Part shown: positions 26,381-34,675 of the stretch, one piece after another
Position numbering within the stretch: position 1 is the stretch's first letter
Layout: every line of letters starts with the position of its first letter
From: an uncultured Eubacteriales bacterium
GTDB taxonomy: Bacteria; Bacillota; Clostridia; Christensenellales; Borkfalkiaceae
Direction: 5' to 3'
Length of the DNA stretch: 64,000 nucleotides
Assembly: GCA_902767225.1 (NCBI GenBank)
Contig: CACXGN010000003.1
Location: 1 to 64,000 of the forward strand
The notes under the pieces: generated by a model
Database searches by the model: none
What the model was told of the DNA's origin: nothing
What the model saw: only the letters and a program-made list of their open reading frames with translations
Made by a program: the position numbers and the translations under genes

Positions 26381-26407
26381 TTAAAAAACTTAAAAAGGAG
26401 ATATATT

Positions 26408-27109
26408 ATGTTTTTCGATAAAATTTTATATTTACTTGGAAGGCTTACTTTTTTCACGGGGGCGGTGCTGTCCGGAAGTTCGTTCCCAAAGCCCTTATCT
26501 GCGGAAGAAGAAAAAGAGTGCCTGTTTAAAATGAAACAGGGGGATAGCGCGGCACGCGAAAAACTTATAACGCACAATATGCGCCTTGTAGCGCACGTCG
26601 TAAAAAAATATAACGGGGCGGCTGAAACCGACGACCTTATATCGGTAGGTTCAATAGGACTTATCAAGGCGATAAACACTTACGAAGACGGCAAGGGCAC
26701 GCAACTTGCCACTTACACCGCAAGATGTATCGAAAACGAGATACTTATGCTTCTTCGCGCAAATAAAAAGTATAAAAACGTGGTGTCTCTATCGGATACG
26801 GTCGGGGCGGATAAAGACGGCAACGAACTGACTTTAATGGATCTTTTATACGAAAAAGACGACGAAGTTTTTTCAAAAGTGGATAAAAGTATCGAGAGCG
26901 AAAAGTTTATTGAATTTTTAAAAAGATCTTTGACCGACAGGGAGTTTACCGTGCTGTCGCTAAGATACGGACTTAAAGGCGGAAAAAGTTATGCGCAAAG
27001 AGAAGTGGCGAAGTTTTTGAAAATTTCACGCTCATATATTTCGCGTATAGAAACGAAAGCCATACAAAAACTTAAAATAGCCGTCAAAAAAGAGGATTTT
27101 TATTGCTAA
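26408..27109 (+). CDS. sigK: Pro-sigma-K, late mother-cell sigma factor
   Basis: This 233-aa sigma-70 family protein matches the SigE/SigK branch. A hydrophobic pro-sequence (about residues 1-20) is followed by FPKPLSAEEE, then region 2 (MRLVAHVVKKYN, DDLISVGSIGLIKAI, TYTARCIENEIL) and region 4 with a helix-turn-helix (REVAKFLKISRSYISRIE). Sigma-K directs late mother-cell genes for coat and cortex after removal of the pro-sequence. The gene is uninterrupted, with no skin-type element. Sigma-E is the alternative, but the pro-sequence and context favour sigma-K; no spoIIGA lies upstream. Confidence 0.88.
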   Translation: MFFDKILYLLGRLTFFTGAVLSGSSFPKPLSAEEEKECLFKMKQGDSAAREKLITHNMRLVAHVVKKYNGAAETDDLISVGSIGLIKAINTYEDGKGTQLATYTARCIENEILMLLRANKKYKNVVSLSDTVGADKDGNELTLMDLLYEKDDEVFSKVDKSIESEKFIEFLKRSLTDREFTVLSLRYGLKGGKSYAQREVAKFLKISRSYISRIETKAIQKLKIAVKKEDFYC

Positions 27110-27147
27110 ACTTAAATTTGTATGCTAAAATGAAATAGGTGAAAACT

Positions 27148-27390
27148 ATGGAAAATAAAATTGCCGTTATAGCGATTATAGTCAGCGATATAAACGCTGT
27201 CGAAAATGTGAATAATATCCTTCACGGATCGAGAGAATACGTTATAGGTAGGCTAGGTATCCCGTATCGCGAAAAAAACGTAAGCGTGATAAGCGTGGTG
27301 TTAGACGCACCCGTTGAAATAATAAACGGCATAAGCGGAAAACTCGGTATGATAAACGGAGTTTCAAGTAAGGTATTAACTACTAAATAA
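27148..27390 (+). CDS. TM1266-like ACT-fold regulator
   Basis: This 80-aa protein fits the TM1266 family, described as a putative regulator of iron-only hydrogenase systems, with a ferredoxin-like ACT/NikR-C fold. IAVIAIIVSD, NNILHGSREYVIGRLGIPY and GKLGMINGVSSKV are the family features. I start it at ATG 27148 with AGGTG upstream rather than GTG 27139. No hydrogenase or HydEFG maturase is in the window, so the usual partners are absent here. It is followed by an SDR gene after 2 bp. Confidence 0.75.
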   Translation: MENKIAVIAIIVSDINAVENVNNILHGSREYVIGRLGIPYREKNVSVISVVLDAPVEIINGISGKLGMINGVSSKVLTTK

Positions 27391-27392
27391 TT

Positions 27393-28181
27393 ATGGAATA
27401 CACATTTATAAGCGGTGCTACCGGCGGCATAGGCAAAGCGTTTTGCAAATTATGCGCGGAAATGAAAAACAATCTTTATATAACGGGCAGAAACGATAAA
27501 AAGCTTCAAGAGTTAAAGAGCGAACTTTTATCGATAAACCCGGAAATTTCCATTGAATACTTTGCCTGCGACTTAACTAGTGAGCAAAGCAGAAATGATA
27601 TGCTTATAGATATCGATAGCAAGGGAATTAAATTTTCGCGAATTATTAACGTTGCGGGCGTGGATATTCAGAAAGCCTTTATAGACTACACGCCCGAAAA
27701 AGTGCTGTTTCAGTTAAGGGTGAATTGCGAAGCGACCGTAAGTTTAACCCACGCGCTTTTATCTAAAAGGGCTGAAAATCTTGAAATCATCACGATAAGT
27801 TCTATGTCGGGCGTATCGCCCATGCCGTATTTTGCCCTATATTCGGCAACAAAAGCCATGCTTACGAACTTTTTTACCGCTCTTCACTACGAACTTAAAA
27901 AGTCGAACGCAAAAGTTACGGTGGTGCTTCCGGGCGGCGTTCCCACTCGCCCCGATATTATAGAAGATATCAAAGGGCAGGGGCTTTGGGGCAAACTTTC
28001 AAGTAAGAGCGCGGAATTCGTTGCAAAAGGCGCAATTAGGGCAGTTAGAAAGAACAAGATAAAATACGTTCCGGGGTTCTTTAATAAGTTTTTATACTGT
28101 TTAATGAAGATAGCGCCAAAACGCATAACGCTTAATTTTATAGCAAACAGATGGAAAAAACAGACCAAAGACGCCTTTTAA
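27393..28181 (+). CDS. SDR family oxidoreductase
   Basis: This 262-aa classical short-chain dehydrogenase/reductase has the cofactor motif SGATGGIGKAFC near the N-terminus, the catalytic Ser in TISSMSGV, and Tyr150/Lys154 (YSATK). It is probably NAD(P)H-dependent and cytosolic, and acts on an unknown ketone, alcohol or acyl substrate. It sits between the TM1266-like gene and thyA, 10 bp before the latter. Confidence 0.85.
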   Translation: MEYTFISGATGGIGKAFCKLCAEMKNNLYITGRNDKKLQELKSELLSINPEISIEYFACDLTSEQSRNDMLIDIDSKGIKFSRIINVAGVDIQKAFIDYTPEKVLFQLRVNCEATVSLTHALLSKRAENLEIITISSMSGVSPMPYFALYSATKAMLTNFFTALHYELKKSNAKVTVVLPGGVPTRPDIIEDIKGQGLWGKLSSKSAEFVAKGAIRAVRKNKIKYVPGFFNKFLYCLMKIAPKRITLNFIANRWKKQTKDAF

Positions 28182-28191
28182 CGGGGGAAGT

Positions 28192-29022
28192 ATGAGTTAC
28201 GCAGATAAAGTTTTTAAGGAAAATTGCAAAGATATTATCGAAAACGGTTTTTCGGACAAGGATTTGCCCGTTCGCCCAAAGTGGCTTGACGGCACGCCCG
28301 CACACACCGTTAAAAAGTTTTGCATCGTGAACAGATACGATTTAAGAAAAGAGTTCCCGATCTTAACTCTTCGCCGCACGGCGTTTAAGTCTGCTATAGA
28401 CGAAATTTTATGGATATGGCAGAAAAAGTCTAATAACGTTAAAGACCTTAACTCCCATATTTGGGACAGTTGGGCGGACGAAACGGGGTCTATCGGTAAA
28501 GCATATGGTTACCAACTCGCTAAAAAAAGCGTTTACCCCGAAGGCGAATTCGATCAGGTGGACAGAGTTTTGTTCGATTTGAAAAACAATCCTTCGTCAA
28601 GACGGATCATGACGAATATCTATAATTTCGAAGACCTGCACGAAATGCACCTTTATCCGTGCGCGTATTCTATGACATTTAACGTAGTGGGGGATACCTT
28701 AAACGGGATACTAAATCAAAGAAGTAACGACGTTGCCGTGGCAAACAACTGGAACGTCGTGCAATATGCCGTTTTGCTTCATATGTTTGCGCAAGTTTCC
28801 GGCTTAAAGGTTGGTGAACTCGTCCACGTTATTGCCGACGCGCATATTTACGACAGGCATATTCCCGTTATAAAAAAGATGTTAAATAATCCCGAATTTC
28901 CTGCGCCGAAGTTTTGGATAAACCCCGAAATCAAAAACTTTTACGACTTTACCGTAGAAGACTTTAAGCTCGAAGGTTACGAATTCAATAAAATAGACGA
29001 AAAGTTTGAGGTTGCCGTTTAA
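28192..29022 (+). CDS. thyA: Thymidylate synthase
   Basis: This 276-aa enzyme converts dUMP and methylene-tetrahydrofolate to dTMP and dihydrofolate. Cys157 in LYPCAYS is the nucleophile. GILNQRSNDVAVANNWNVV and HIYDRHIPV form the substrate pocket. It is of standard ThyA length. GGGGGAAG precedes the start, and the stop overlaps the start of folA (TAATG), which couples dihydrofolate production to its recycling. Confidence 0.95.
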   Translation: MSYADKVFKENCKDIIENGFSDKDLPVRPKWLDGTPAHTVKKFCIVNRYDLRKEFPILTLRRTAFKSAIDEILWIWQKKSNNVKDLNSHIWDSWADETGSIGKAYGYQLAKKSVYPEGEFDQVDRVLFDLKNNPSSRRIMTNIYNFEDLHEMHLYPCAYSMTFNVVGDTLNGILNQRSNDVAVANNWNVVQYAVLLHMFAQVSGLKVGELVHVIADAHIYDRHIPVIKKMLNNPEFPAPKFWINPEIKNFYDFTVEDFKLEGYEFNKIDEKFEVAV

Positions 29023-29522
29023 TGAAAGCGATAGTTGCTGTAGATAAATTTTGGGGGATAGGCAAAAAGAACGGGCTTTTATTCAACCTTCCCGCGGACA
29101 TGCGGTATTTTAAGGAAAAAACGCTTGGAAAAGTTGTGGTTATGGGCTCAAACACGTTAAAGTCTTTTCCGAACGGCAAACCGCTTAAAGATAGAACGAA
29201 TATCGTTTTATTCCCCGGTGGAGAAAAAAGGGAAGATTGTATCGTGGTGGATAGCATAGACGAACTTAAAACCGAACTTAAAAAATATAATCCCGACGAT
29301 GTGTTTATAATAGGCGGGGCAATGTTTTATAAAACAATGCTTCCGTATTGCTCGGAAGTTTTGGTAACGAAAGTGGCGGCAGACGGAAAAGCGGAAGTTT
29401 ATTATGAAAACTTGGATATGCTCGATAATTGGGCTTGCATATCCGAAAGCGACTCGTTAGAGACCAACGGATATAATATTAAGTTCACGGTATATAAAAA
29501 TTCGGACGTTAAACCTTTTTAG
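29022..29522 (+). CDS. folA: Dihydrofolate reductase
   Basis: This 166-aa enzyme regenerates tetrahydrofolate with NADPH. AIVAVDKFWGIGKKNGLLFNLPADM contains the N-terminal loop and the acidic residue equivalent to Asp27, here in LPADM. VVMGSNTLKSF and IIGGAMFYKTM are the NADPH and folate motifs. It is translationally coupled to thyA. The usual WxLP is FNLP here, a common small variation. Confidence 0.93.
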   Translation: MKAIVAVDKFWGIGKKNGLLFNLPADMRYFKEKTLGKVVVMGSNTLKSFPNGKPLKDRTNIVLFPGGEKREDCIVVDSIDELKTELKKYNPDDVFIIGGAMFYKTMLPYCSEVLVTKVAADGKAEVYYENLDMLDNWACISESDSLETNGYNIKFTVYKNSDVKPF

Positions 29523-29547
29523 AACGCAATTTTTTTAAAATTGGTTA

Positions 29548-29576
29548 TTGACTTATTCGAAAAAATGATATATAAT
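29548..29576 (+). promoter_or_regulatory. Promoter of the small lipoprotein gene
   Basis: TTGACT (29548-29553), a 17-bp spacer and TATAAT (29571-29576); AAGGAG follows. Confidence 0.82.
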
Positions 29577-29611
29577 ATAATAAGAATATACTCTTTAAGG
29601 AGAATATGGAT

Positions 29612-30034
29612 ATGAAAAAATTATTAACTGCGATAGTTGCGGTTTGTCTCGCTATTTGTGCGGCGCTTTCTTTTGCCGGCTGTTCTATTTTGGTCGGCGG
29701 CACTGTGCTTAAATACGAAGGTTATGAAACGCAGGGCGAAGTTTCCGCAGAAAGCAGCAAAGCGATTTACGACGCTATTGAAAACGATATAAAATATTGG
29801 TATCTCGGCTTTGATATGAAAGGAACCTTTATGCTTACCGCAAAAGGTGAAACTATAGCAGAAGGCACTTGGGAACAGATTGGCGATAACGTTACCGTCA
29901 GATTGACCAACGGTAAGAAAATCGAACTTAAAGGCGACGGGCTTATAATGGCTTGGACGATGGATTTTAGCGAATACGATCCGGACGTAAACGTGTTCGT
30001 AACGTTTAAGTTTAAACTTCCCGATAACCACTGA
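29612..30034 (+). CDS. Small putative lipoprotein
   Basis: This 140-aa protein has a lipoprotein signal ending in SFAGC, with Cys at about residue 23. The mature part is a compact beta-rich domain (GFDMKGTFMLTAKGETIAEGTWE, a pattern seen in small lipocalin-like domains). I start it at ATG 29612, which is 9 bases after AGGAG; ATG 29606 is too close. It is monocistronic with a strong promoter and terminator. Function unknown. Confidence 0.75.
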   Translation: MKKLLTAIVAVCLAICAALSFAGCSILVGGTVLKYEGYETQGEVSAESSKAIYDAIENDIKYWYLGFDMKGTFMLTAKGETIAEGTWEQIGDNVTVRLTNGKKIELKGDGLIMAWTMDFSEYDPDVNVFVTFKFKLPDNH

Positions 30035-30050
30035 TAAAAAGGTAAATAAT

Positions 30051-30080
30051 AAAACGCGGTGAAATATCACCGCGTTTTTT
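30051..30080. terminator. Bidirectional terminator
   Basis: AAAACGCGGTGA (30051-30062) pairs with TCACCGCGTTTT (30067-30078) and has T runs on both strands. It separates the lipoprotein gene from the convergent DNA-metabolism pair. Confidence 0.85.
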
Positions 30081-30840
30081 ATATATCTTCGTAAGTTTCG
30101 GGCATAAACTTTCTGAACTTTTTGGGCATATAGTTGTTCTGTTGCCGTAAATTTTTCCGCTCTTTTATATTCACGTCGTTAAAATATCTTTTAAATAGGG
30201 CTGAAAATTCTTTTTCGTTTTCGGATAGCCTAATAGTTGCGGCGGTGTCGGTATATCCGTATTTTATCAAAAACCCGTCGGATACCGCCACTTTGTTTCT
30301 CTTTATATCGTGAATAACGAAGGGGATACCGCGAAGCCTTTCTAAAAAGTGCGGCGCAACGAGTTCGGTTATATCGTTATCGGGGGCGTAAGTAGAGTAA
30401 AGTATCCCGCGCTCTGTCTCCACAAACCTTAAAAATCCCTTTTGGCGGTGCTGTTCGTTCAGCACTTTTTCTACTGTATACTGGAATTTAGAGACGACGG
30501 GATCGCTCATGTTCATATATATATTACGCCTGAGCAAAAGCGTTTTATACGCGAAGTCAAAAGCCGTCATATACGCGCCCTTTTCGTCCGACGAAACGCA
30601 CGCTTTAAGGCGGTAAATTATAAGGTTGCCACCGTAGCGGAAAAGGGCTTTTTTAACTCTTTCCTTTTCTGATTTTTCCGCGCCCGCGTTTAATATTTCG
30701 CAGCCCATTACCGATTGAAAGTTTCCGTGCGTAAAAATATCTTTCGGAGAGATCTTGTCGGTAAAACTGACGTATAGTGCCGCCAAAAGTCCGTCTATCC
30801 CTTTTTCTACTATAAAAACGTAATTTGTATTAGTCATCAT
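30079..30840 (-). CDS. TIGR03915-like putative DNA metabolism protein
   Basis: This 253-aa protein matches the TIGR03915/DUF4130 family in N-terminus (YVFIVEKGIDGLLAAL) and C-terminus (YMPKKFRKFMPE). The family is found beside, or fused to, uracil-DNA-glycosylase-like domains and next to the radical SAM protein TIGR03916. Its biochemical role is not established. Here the gene overlaps the radical SAM gene by 4 bp, and no glycosylase domain is fused. I would expect it to act with the radical SAM partner in DNA repair or modification. Confidence 0.83.
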   Translation of the reverse strand: MMTNTNYVFIVEKGIDGLLAALYVSFTDKISPKDIFTHGNFQSVMGCEILNAGAEKSEKERVKKALFRYGGNLIIYRLKACVSSDEKGAYMTAFDFAYKTLLLRRNIYMNMSDPVVSKFQYTVEKVLNEQHRQKGFLRFVETERGILYSTYAPDNDITELVAPHFLERLRGIPFVIHDIKRNKVAVSDGFLIKYGYTDTAATIRLSENEKEFSALFKRYFNDVNIKERKNLRQQNNYMPKKFRKFMPETYEDI

Positions 30841-32090
30841 AATTCACCGAATAGGGCGGAGACTGCCGCTTCCGTTTCGCCGAACATGGAAAGTTGTTCG
30901 GCGGAATCTACACTCTCTGCACAAATTAGTAGATTTTTAACTTTTTTTTCGCTTTCTATTCCCATAAATCTTCCGCCGCACGTAATAAAGTGTTTCGCCC
31001 GTTTTAAGACCACGCGCATACGGATAAGATCTGTAAAGTCAAGTTTGCAAAACTTTCGTGCTTCGCGTATTCTCGACGCGCACCTGATCCCTATCCCCGG
31101 AACGCGCACAAGCATTTCGTATGGTGCGGAGTTTATCTCTACGGGGAAAAGTTCAAGGTGTTTAAGCGCCCAAGCGCACTTCGGGTCGTATTCAAGGTTT
31201 AAGTTTCCGTTGTCTTCAGTTATTTCGTCCGCGGTAAATCCGTAAAACCTTAAAAGCCAGTCTGCCTGATAAAGTCTGTGTTCTCTGATTTTCGGTGCGG
31301 CAGTAACGGGGAGAAGGGTGTTTTCAAAGTTAGTGGGAATATAAGAAGAGTAGTAAACCCTTTTCATCTTATAATTTGAATACATATATTCCGAAAGTTT
31401 AAGGATATGCGAGTCTGACTCGGGCGACGCGCCTATAATCATCTGCGTAGTCTGTCCCGCGGGTAAAAAGTCGCTTCGCCGCCTTTCGGGGGTTATAAAG
31501 TATTTATCGGCAGACAGCATTTTCATAGGCTCTATTATCGCGGTTTTGTTCTTCTGCGGTGCAAGAAGTTTTAAACTTCTTTCGCTTGGAAGTTCGATAT
31601 TGAAACTCATGCGGTCGGCATACTTGCCCGTTTCTTCGATAAGTGTTTTGTCCGCTGAAGGTATACCTTTAACGTGGATATATCCGTTAAATTTATATTC
31701 AACTCGGAGTTTTTTGACCGTCAGGTATAATTGCTCCATTGTCCAGTTTGGGCTTTTGACTATTGCCGAAGATAAAAAAAGCCCTTCTATATAATTTCTT
31801 TTGTAAAATCCTATAACCAGCGAACAAATCTCGTCCGGCGTGGCGGTCGCCCGCTTTATGCCGTTCGATCTGCGGTTAACGCAATACGCACAGTCGTATA
31901 CGCAATCGTTGCTTAAAAGAATTTTAAGTAGGGAAATACATCTGCCGTCTTGCGTGAAAGAGTGGCAAATGCCTGAATAATGCGCGTTTCCTATTCCACC
32001 GCTGTTTTTTCTGTTCGATCCGCTCGACGAGCACGACACGTCGAATTTTGCGGAGTTTACAAGTATCGATAATTTCTCTTCGCTAAACAT
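30837..32090 (-). CDS. TIGR03916-like radical SAM DNA repair/modification protein
   Basis: This 417-aa protein has a radical SAM cluster motif CVYDCAYC near residue 63 with AYCVNRRSN after it, and a helix-hairpin-helix near the C-terminus (VRVPGIGIRCASRIREAR) that suggests DNA binding. This matches the putative DNA modification/repair radical SAM family TIGR03916. An N-terminal Cys/Ser-rich segment (KFDVSCSSSGSNRKN) is usual in the family. It is transcribed with the TIGR03915-like gene. The reaction is unknown. Confidence 0.87.
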   Translation of the reverse strand: MFSEEKLSILVNSAKFDVSCSSSGSNRKNSGGIGNAHYSGICHSFTQDGRCISLLKILLSNDCVYDCAYCVNRRSNGIKRATATPDEICSLVIGFYKRNYIEGLFLSSAIVKSPNWTMEQLYLTVKKLRVEYKFNGYIHVKGIPSADKTLIEETGKYADRMSFNIELPSERSLKLLAPQKNKTAIIEPMKMLSADKYFITPERRRSDFLPAGQTTQMIIGASPESDSHILKLSEYMYSNYKMKRVYYSSYIPTNFENTLLPVTAAPKIREHRLYQADWLLRFYGFTADEITEDNGNLNLEYDPKCAWALKHLELFPVEINSAPYEMLVRVPGIGIRCASRIREARKFCKLDFTDLIRMRVVLKRAKHFITCGGRFMGIESEKKVKNLLICAESVDSAEQLSMFGETEAAVSALFGEL

Positions 32091-32166
32091 TGTTTCTTCC
32101 TTTTACGGTTATTATACACCGAGAAAAACAAAAAGTCAAACAAATGTTCGCATTTTCAATTAAAAT

Positions 32167-32192
32167 AAAAAGCGGTAAATTTTACCGCTTTT
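32167..32192. terminator. Bidirectional terminator after serA
   Basis: AAAAGCGGTAAA (32167-32178) pairs with TTTACCGCTTTT (32181-32192), with T runs on the minus strand 3' of serA. Confidence 0.8.
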
Positions 32193-32208
32193 TGATTTTT
32201 TATCATGG

Positions 32209-33372
32209 TTAGATAATTCTTACCTTTATTATACCTTCGGTATTTTCGATATGCGAAACGGATTCTTCCGAAACTTTTTTATCGGTATCGATAATGGTTA
32301 CGGCATATTCGCCACGGCTTTGGTTTGCCATATTGCTTATGTTGATGCCTTCGTTACCGACAACGCCGGTTATCTGGGCGATAATGTTAGAAACGTTTTT
32401 ATGGAGAATAACCAAACGGTGTTCGGTGGTTCTCGGCATAGAACAGTTCGGATAGTTAACCGAATTTACGATATTTCCGTTTTCGATATAATCGATAAGT
32501 TGGTTTGCCGCCATAACCGCGCAGTTATCTTCGGCTTCCGGAGTGGACGCGCCAAGGTGGGGGATGCAAACGATATTGTTAACTCCGATAAGTTCGTCCG
32601 CAGGGAAGTCTACAACGTATCTTGAAACTTTGCCTGAATTTACGCCTTCGATTATGTCTGCATTGTTGACGAGTTCGCCCCTTGCACAGTTGATTATAAC
32701 GACGCCGTCTTTCATTTTGGAAATCATATCGGCGTTTATCATACCCTTATTTTGGTTAGCGATATAGGGGATATGGATAGTGATATAATCGCAAGATTTT
32801 AAAATATCGTCAAGTTCTTTAACCACGGTAACGTGTCTTGAAAGTTTAAGCGCCGCGTTTACCGAAAGATATGGGTCGTAGCCGATAACTTCCATACCGA
32901 GCCCCAAAGCCGCGTTGGCAACCTTTGCACCGATAGCGCCAAGCCCAATAATTCCGAGTTTTTTGCCTTCGATTTCTCCGCCGACGAATTGAGATTTACC
33001 TTTTTCGACGAGTTTGCCTACTTCTTCGCCCTTGCCTTTTAAGGTTTCAACCCATTTGATTGCGTCCGCAATTTTTCTGGAACCAAGTAATAGCGCCGCG
33101 ATAACGAGTTCTTTAACCGCGTTTGCGTTTGCGCCGGGGGTGTTGAATACGACGACGCCTTGCTTAGCGTATTCTTCCACGGGGATATTGTTTACGCCCG
33201 CGCCCGCTCTCGCAATCGCTACGGTATTTTTATCGAGAATGTAGTCGTGCATTTTAAAGCTTCTGAGCATTATTCCGACGGGGGAAGTGACTTCAGATCC
33301 GACGTTATAACTTTCGTCGAAAATATCGTCGATAACGCTGCTTATGGAATTTAAGGTTAAAATATTTTTCAT
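32209..33372 (-). CDS. serA: D-3-phosphoglycerate dehydrogenase, short form with ACT domain
   Basis: This 387-aa enzyme oxidises 3-phosphoglycerate to 3-phosphohydroxypyruvate, the first step of serine synthesis. GLGAIGAKVANAALGLGMEV is the NAD-binding loop, INCARGELVN carries the catalytic Arg region and HLGASTPEAEDN the catalytic His. A C-terminal ACT domain from about residue 315 (LVILHKNVSNIIAQITGVVG) may sense serine. The intervening domain of long forms is absent. The start overlaps the serC stop (TAATG). Confidence 0.93.
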   Translation of the reverse strand: MKNILTLNSISSVIDDIFDESYNVGSEVTSPVGIMLRSFKMHDYILDKNTVAIARAGAGVNNIPVEEYAKQGVVVFNTPGANANAVKELVIAALLLGSRKIADAIKWVETLKGKGEEVGKLVEKGKSQFVGGEIEGKKLGIIGLGAIGAKVANAALGLGMEVIGYDPYLSVNAALKLSRHVTVVKELDDILKSCDYITIHIPYIANQNKGMINADMISKMKDGVVIINCARGELVNNADIIEGVNSGKVSRYVVDFPADELIGVNNIVCIPHLGASTPEAEDNCAVMAANQLIDYIENGNIVNSVNYPNCSMPRTTEHRLVILHKNVSNIIAQITGVVGNEGINISNMANQSRGEYAVTIIDTDKKVSEESVSHIENTEGIIKVRII

Positions 33373-34445
33373 TATTTATTCTCCATTTCGAATTTCTTCA
33401 TAAAGTCGATAAGCGCTTTAACACCTTCGATCGGCATAGCGTTGTAAATAGACGCTCTCATACCGCCGACAAGTCTGTGTCCTTTTAAGGAAACGAGTCC
33501 GGCTTTTGTCGCTTCGGCAACGAATTTTGCGTCAAGATCGGGATCGCCGGTTACGAACGGAACGTTCATGAGCGAACGGTCTTTTTTATTGACGTTGTTT
33601 TTATAGAGTTTGGAGTTATCGATAAAGTCGTAAAGCATTTTAGCCTTTTCTTCGTTTATCTTCTGCATTGCGGGAACGCCGCCCATTTGTTTAAGGTGAC
33701 GGAAAACGAGCATAGCCATATAGATAGAAAAGCAAGGCGGGGTGTTATAAAGGCTGTCGTTCTTATCCTGAATAGCGTAGTTAAGCATAGTGGGGCAGAT
33801 GGGCAAAGCCTTACCTAAAAGATCACGCTTAACGATAACGATGGTAACGCCTGCGGGCGCGATGTTTTTCTGTGCGCCGGCATAAATAAGCCCGAACTTT
33901 TTAACGTCAACCACTTCGCTTAAAATGTTGGAACTCATATCGGTTACGAGTGTTGCGTCAGTTTTCGGAAGGTCGGTAAAACGAGTTCCGAAAATCGTGT
34001 TGTTATATGTAAAGTGAACGTAGTCTATTCCGTCGCGGAATTTAACGTTATTCATATCGGGGATATAGGTATATCCGTCTTCTTTGCTGGAAGCGGCAAC
34101 GCTCATATCGCCGTATTTTAAACCTTCTTCATAAGCCTTGTTGGCAAAGTTACCGGTAACAATGTAGTCAGCTTTGCCGTTACTCAAAAGGTTAAGCGGA
34201 ACAGCGGCAAATTGCTGAGATGCACCGCCCTGAACGAAAAGCACCGCATAATCGTCCGGAATACCCATAAGTTCGCGAAGTAACGCGTTAGCTTCGGCGT
34301 TTACCGCCATAAAAGGTTTGCCGCGGTGGCTCATTTCTATAATGCTCATACCCGTTCCTTGGTAATCCAAGAATTCTTTCTGTGCTTGTTCCAAAACGGG
34401 AAGGGGCAGGGTGGAAGGACCTGCGGCGAAGTTAAATACTCGCAT
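33372..34445 (-). CDS. serC: Phosphoserine aminotransferase
   Basis: This 357-aa PLP enzyme converts 3-phosphohydroxypyruvate and glutamate to phosphoserine. The N-terminal NFAAGPSTLP and MSHRGKPF motifs and the PLP lysine in GLIYAGAQKNIAPAG are clear. It is first in a serC-serA operon, with AAGGAG before the ATG. No serB-type phosphatase lies beside it. Confidence 0.95.
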   Translation of the reverse strand: MRVFNFAAGPSTLPLPVLEQAQKEFLDYQGTGMSIIEMSHRGKPFMAVNAEANALLRELMGIPDDYAVLFVQGGASQQFAAVPLNLLSNGKADYIVTGNFANKAYEEGLKYGDMSVAASSKEDGYTYIPDMNNVKFRDGIDYVHFTYNNTIFGTRFTDLPKTDATLVTDMSSNILSEVVDVKKFGLIYAGAQKNIAPAGVTIVIVKRDLLGKALPICPTMLNYAIQDKNDSLYNTPPCFSIYMAMLVFRHLKQMGGVPAMQKINEEKAKMLYDFIDNSKLYKNNVNKKDRSLMNVPFVTGDPDLDAKFVAEATKAGLVSLKGHRLVGGMRASIYNAMPIEGVKALIDFMKKFEMENK

Positions 34446-34509
34446 AATATTTCTCCTTGTGAAAATAATTTTTCAAAATGTTAAAATCGGCTTTATGCCG
34501 TTCTCAACT

Positions 34510-34538
34510 ATTATACGCTTGCGGAAAAAATTTTTCAA
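34510..34538 (-). promoter_or_regulatory. Promoter of serC-serA
   Basis: On the minus strand TTGAAA (34538-34533), a 17-bp spacer and TATAAT (34515-34510). A leader of about 60 bases contains a short CGGC/GCCG hairpin; no riboswitch was recognised. Confidence 0.75.
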
Positions 34539-34600
34539 GCGTTTTTGCCCCTTATATATTATTTATTTAAAGTTATTTTAATTATTTGGTTTATTTTGGG

Positions 34601-34629
34601 TTTACTTTTTCCGCCTTTGCGTGTATAAT
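34601..34629 (+). promoter_or_regulatory. Promoter of rnj-trmR-trhP
   Basis: TTTACT (34601-34606), a 17-bp spacer and TATAAT (34624-34629). Confidence 0.7.
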
Positions 34630-34675
34630 AAAATCAGAAAAAAATCGAGTATTATAGCAAAATTAAGGAGCAACA

